This document shows, piece after piece, positions 6,729 to 8,118 of a stretch of 8,118 nucleotides of DNA. Location of the stretch: the NCBI GenBank assembly GCA_964577985.1, contig CAZOAR010000072.1:1-8118 (forward strand), in the 5' to 3' direction. The stretch's first letter is position 1; the number at the start of each line of letters is the position of its first letter. The position numbers and the translations under genes were made by a program. Source of the DNA: CAZOAR01 sp964577985. GTDB lineage: Bacteria; Gemmatimonadota; CAZMKB01; CAZNLH01. The notes beneath the pieces are model-generated. The model ran no database searches. It saw only the letters and a program-made list of their open reading frames with translations, and was not told the origin of the DNA.

Positions 6729-7006
6729 GATTCATCGCCTTCCAACAAAGCATCGGCCTCCTTCATCACACTACCCAACGAGTAACCCTTTCCTGCTGCA
6801 ATCTCATTCTCCCCTCGAGCCAAGAGCCGAAGGATCTCCCTCTCCTGTTGTGACCTCTCATAAGCATCCAGGCTCAACAATACTGCGGCCGCTCTACCTC
6901 TCTGAGTAATCACCAACGGGTCCTGGGATATCTTCAGGCGCTTGAGTACACCTGCCGCATCTTGCCTCAGGTCTGTCACAGGAACAATCTTGGGAACTTT
7001 AACCAT
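6725..7006 (-). CDS. Phd/YefM-family antitoxin
   Basis: This 93-residue protein starts at the ATG at 7006, chosen because AGGAGG (7019-7014) lies seven bases upstream and the Phd/YefM domain begins right there (MVKVPKIVPVTDLRQDAAG). The N-terminal DNA-binding and dimer domain contains VLKRLKISQDPLVITQRGRA and AAVLLSLDAYER, the hallmark 'plvIt-rGr-avvls-e-Y' of the family. The C-terminal part (ILRLLARGENEIAAGKGYSL) is the toxin-neutralising tail. It ends by overlapping the toxin start by four bases. The pair is expected to repress its own promoter. A longer in-frame reading up to 7060 is rejected because it would run through the promoter. Confidence 0.9.
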   Translation of the reverse strand: MVKVPKIVPVTDLRQDAAGVLKRLKISQDPLVITQRGRAAAVLLSLDAYERSQQEREILRLLARGENEIAAGKGYSLGSVMKEADALLEGDES

Positions 7007-7031
7007 GATAGGACCTCCTATGGATACATTA

Positions 7032-7060
7032 AGTATACTATTAACAGTACAACAACGCAA
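7032..7060 (-). promoter_or_regulatory. Promoter and likely autoregulatory operator of the toxin-antitoxin operon
   Basis: On the minus strand TTGCGT (7060-7055) and TATACT (7037-7032) are 17 bases apart; the -10 matches five of six consensus bases and the -35 only three or four. The -10 box overlaps an eight-base palindrome AGTATACT (7032-7039). GTAC and GTAT motifs nearby recall the TGTACA operator half-sites of YefM-type antitoxins. A promoter of its own is usual for toxin-antitoxin cassettes. Confidence 0.5.
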
Positions 7061-7127
7061 GGCTTCACATCAATCTCCTATCGCATAATCGGGATAGGGA
7101 GGGGCCTCGCGGCGCCCCCCCTCCCAC

Positions 7128-7160
7128 ACCACCGCACGTACGGATCACGTATACGGCGGT
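7128..7160 (-). ncRNA. Group II intron domain V
   Basis: On the minus strand the arm ACCGCCGTA pairs with TGCGGTGGT. This gives a nine-pair lower helix that includes a G-U at the third base of the CGC catalytic triad region. A two-base bulge on the 3' strand follows, then a four-pair upper helix with a five-base loop. Total length is 33 bases, close to the canonical 34. This is the most conserved part of the ribozyme and looks intact. Confidence 0.8.
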
Positions 7161-7181
7161 TCGGCGGATTCAGTAGTCGGT

Positions 7182-7815
7182 TCATACCTTGATCAGGCTG
7201 GGCAATCCCAGCGCCGCGAAGTAACGCGTAGGCAGTGCAATCGCGAGTGCTGGGCTCTGACTCAGACGCCACGGCCCATGAGCCGACTTGGCGGTGTTCC
7301 AAGCCAAATCACGGGAGATGCCCCGTTTCCGCAGTTCCCGGTAGCCACGGCGGCCCCATTGCTTCCAGTGGTAGCTCCGTAGCCGTCGCCGGATCCACTT
7401 GTCCAGATCGAGAAGCGGTGACGTCACCCCGGTAAAACCAAAGTAACCTCGCCAACCCAGGATGTACGTCCTGAGCTCCAGCACAATCTGCCGCATGGTG
7501 CGTCCGCGCGTCCGGCCCGTCAACTCGCGCACCTTCGCCTTGAAGACCACCAGAGCCTTCTCGCTCACCTTCCGCCGGGGCACCCGGCCGCGGGTAACGT
7601 GAAGCCGAGGAACTTCCCGTTCGATGGCCGGCCCACTGCACTCTTGGCCTCATTCACCTTGAGCTTGAGCCGGCGCTCCAGAAAACGGGTTACACTGGCC
7701 ATCACACGCTCCCCCGCGCGCCCGCACCCGGCTCAGCAATACGTCGTGATTGACCCGATCGAAAAACTTCTCCAGATCGATGTCGGCAACCCACGCGCAT
7801 CCTTCCCGGATGCAC
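7182..7815 (-). pseudogene. Group II intron reverse transcriptase/maturase, internally deleted and frameshifted
   Basis: Three pieces in order are visible on the minus strand. About 7811-7730 reads IREGCAWVADIDLEKFF and DRVNHDVLLSRV, the first RT motif region. About 7714-7600 reads GERVMASVTRFLERRLKLKV, NEAKSA and KFLGF. From about 7600 to the stop at 7182 it reads TRGRVPRRKVSEKAL and then the maturase X domain (RTYILGWRGYFGF, WIRRRLRSYHWKQWG, LAWNTAKSAHGPWRLSQSPAL). Between the first two pieces about 80 residues are missing compared with intact relatives I recall, including the YADD active site; the joint lies at a GC-rich stretch (7708-7730). A single-base frameshift lies near 7597-7602. 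The N-terminal part before IREG is absent. The protein cannot be an active reverse transcriptase. No endonuclease domain follows the X domain, as is normal for group IIC. Confidence 0.85.
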
Positions 7816-7979
7816 CACACCTCTGATCCGGTTCCTGTACGTCGCTCCGCGCTTTTGGATTGGGCTTCCTCCAGACCCCACCTCACGATGACGCCCTTGC
7901 CCTTCTCCTGGCCTTCGGCTCCGCCATTACCCGGCACGGGGACTTCCACCCCGTTCGCTCTATGCCATGCCTGGCACAC

Positions 7980-8032
7980 ACGCTGTGGCTCGCCGGCGGC
8001 GGTACGCCGTCCGCTGCATGCTGTTGTTATGG
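7980..8032 (-). repeat. attC site split by the group IIC intron
   Basis: On the minus strand CCATAAC (8032-8026, R'') is followed by AA, as in most attC sites. Inner arms GCGGACGGCG and CGCCGCCGGC fold around a TAC loop. One extra A in the first arm is at the place where attC sites such as that of aadA1 carry an extrahelical base; the second arm has one extra G. The site ends CACAGCGT at 7980, where the intron starts. The rest of the R' box is TATGC at 7087-7083, beyond the intron. Joined, R' is GTTATGC and the site is 58 bases, close to the 60 of aadA-type attC. R'' and R' pair at six of seven bases. Confidence 0.65.
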
Positions 8033-8118
8033 TGTGCGTTCGCCGGTGTGCCGCAGCCCACCAGGGGCGGTAGAGCCGAAGCGCCTATTGACCCAGTTTG
8101 CCATAGTATCGAGATACC
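8027..8118 (-). CDS. Possible C-terminal end of an upstream cassette gene (partial)
   Basis: A minus-strand frame is open from the window edge and ends with TAA at 8029-8027, inside the R'' box of the attC. It reads YLDTMANWVNRRFGSTAPGG and then LRHTGERTP. A stop codon inside or next to R'' is typical of integron cassette genes. Only about 29 codons are visible and I do not recognise the family, so it could be chance. Another frame ends earlier with YGKLGQ and a TAG. Confidence 0.3.
   Translation of the reverse strand, partial: YLDTMANWVNRRFGSTAPGGLRHTGERTP

Larger units (their letters stand above)
7088..7979 (-). mobile_element. Decayed group IIC intron inserted in an attC site
   Basis: The element is read on the minus strand. 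Its 5' end GTGTGCCAGGCATGG fits the GUGYG start of bacterial group II introns. Domain V (7128-7160) and a domain VI hairpin (GGGAGGGG pairing with CCCCTCCC, 7097-7125) end the element at CCCGAT. The A at 7095 sits eight bases from the 3' end, where the branch-point A is expected. Catalytic triad CGC in domain V and a protein without an endonuclease domain point to group IIC, which targets hairpins such as attC or terminators. It is 892 bases long, against about 1.9-2 kb for intact members. Two large internal deletions have removed most of domains I-III with the protein's N terminus, and the reverse-transcriptase core. Boundaries are supported because removing it restores an attC R' box; the last T could belong to either side. 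Confidence 0.75.

Noticed and set aside
6378..6785. Plus-strand frame of 135 codons
   Set aside because: Antisense of the toxin and the attC-like site; no ribosome site or recognisable domain.
7007..7060. Longer antitoxin with an upstream start at 7060
   Set aside because: It would translate through the -10/-35 region, and the AGGAGG site and conserved domain both point to 7006.
1..8118. CRISPR array, tRNA or rRNA genes
   Set aside because: No regularly spaced direct repeats, cloverleaf or rRNA-like conserved segments were seen.
6333..8118. Integron integrase (intI) or attI
   Set aside because: No tyrosine recombinase reading frame or attI-like region is visible; the cassettes here have no integrase within the window.

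Overview
The window reads as chromosomal DNA of an uncultured-type Gram-negative bacterium. Evidence for Gram-negative is an outer-membrane beta-barrel with a signal peptide and a terminal aromatic residue, next to a periplasmic-type multiheme cytochrome c. The repeat style of the cytochrome, the C-terminal LRSLGYV tail of the sulfatase-fold protein and the C-terminal beta-sandwich of the PhoX-like protein remind me of FCB-group, Deltaproteobacteria-like or candidate-phylum genomes. That placement is inference only.

Bases 1-4283 hold three plus-strand genes: the 3' end of a multiheme cytochrome c (five CXXCH motifs), an overlapping gene for an SH3-like domain plus beta-barrel protein, a 499-base gap with a degenerate inverted repeat and a possible gene remnant, and a five-TM membrane-anchored sulfatase-fold enzyme. 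The enzyme has threonine where true sulfatases have the formylglycine Cys/Ser. Bases 4340-6171 hold a near-perfect sigma-70 promoter that abuts the ATG of a secreted PhoX/DUF839-type protein, so the mRNA is predicted to be leaderless; a perfect 14-bp palindrome fills the promoter spacer.

Bases 6333-8118 are read on the minus strand and look like a short stretch of integron gene cassettes without an integrase in view. A Phd/YefM-ParE/RelE toxin-antitoxin operon with its own promoter forms one cassette of about 750 bp. An attC-like site starts five bases after the toxin stop codon. A second attC precedes the cassette, but its R' box is split by a decayed 892-base group IIC intron. Removing the intron restores the R' box as GTTATGC. 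This is exactly complementary to the R'' box (GCATAAC) at the far end of the same cassette, as expected if both came from one circular cassette. The intron keeps its 5' end, domain V, domain VI and the maturase end of its protein, but has lost the RT active site and most of domains I-III. A short reading frame upstream ends with a stop codon inside the first attC, so it may be the tail of another cassette gene.

The main things worth following up are the intron-split attC with its toxin-antitoxin cassette, the leaderless promoter with an in-spacer palindrome, and the cytochrome/barrel pair as a possible electron conduit.
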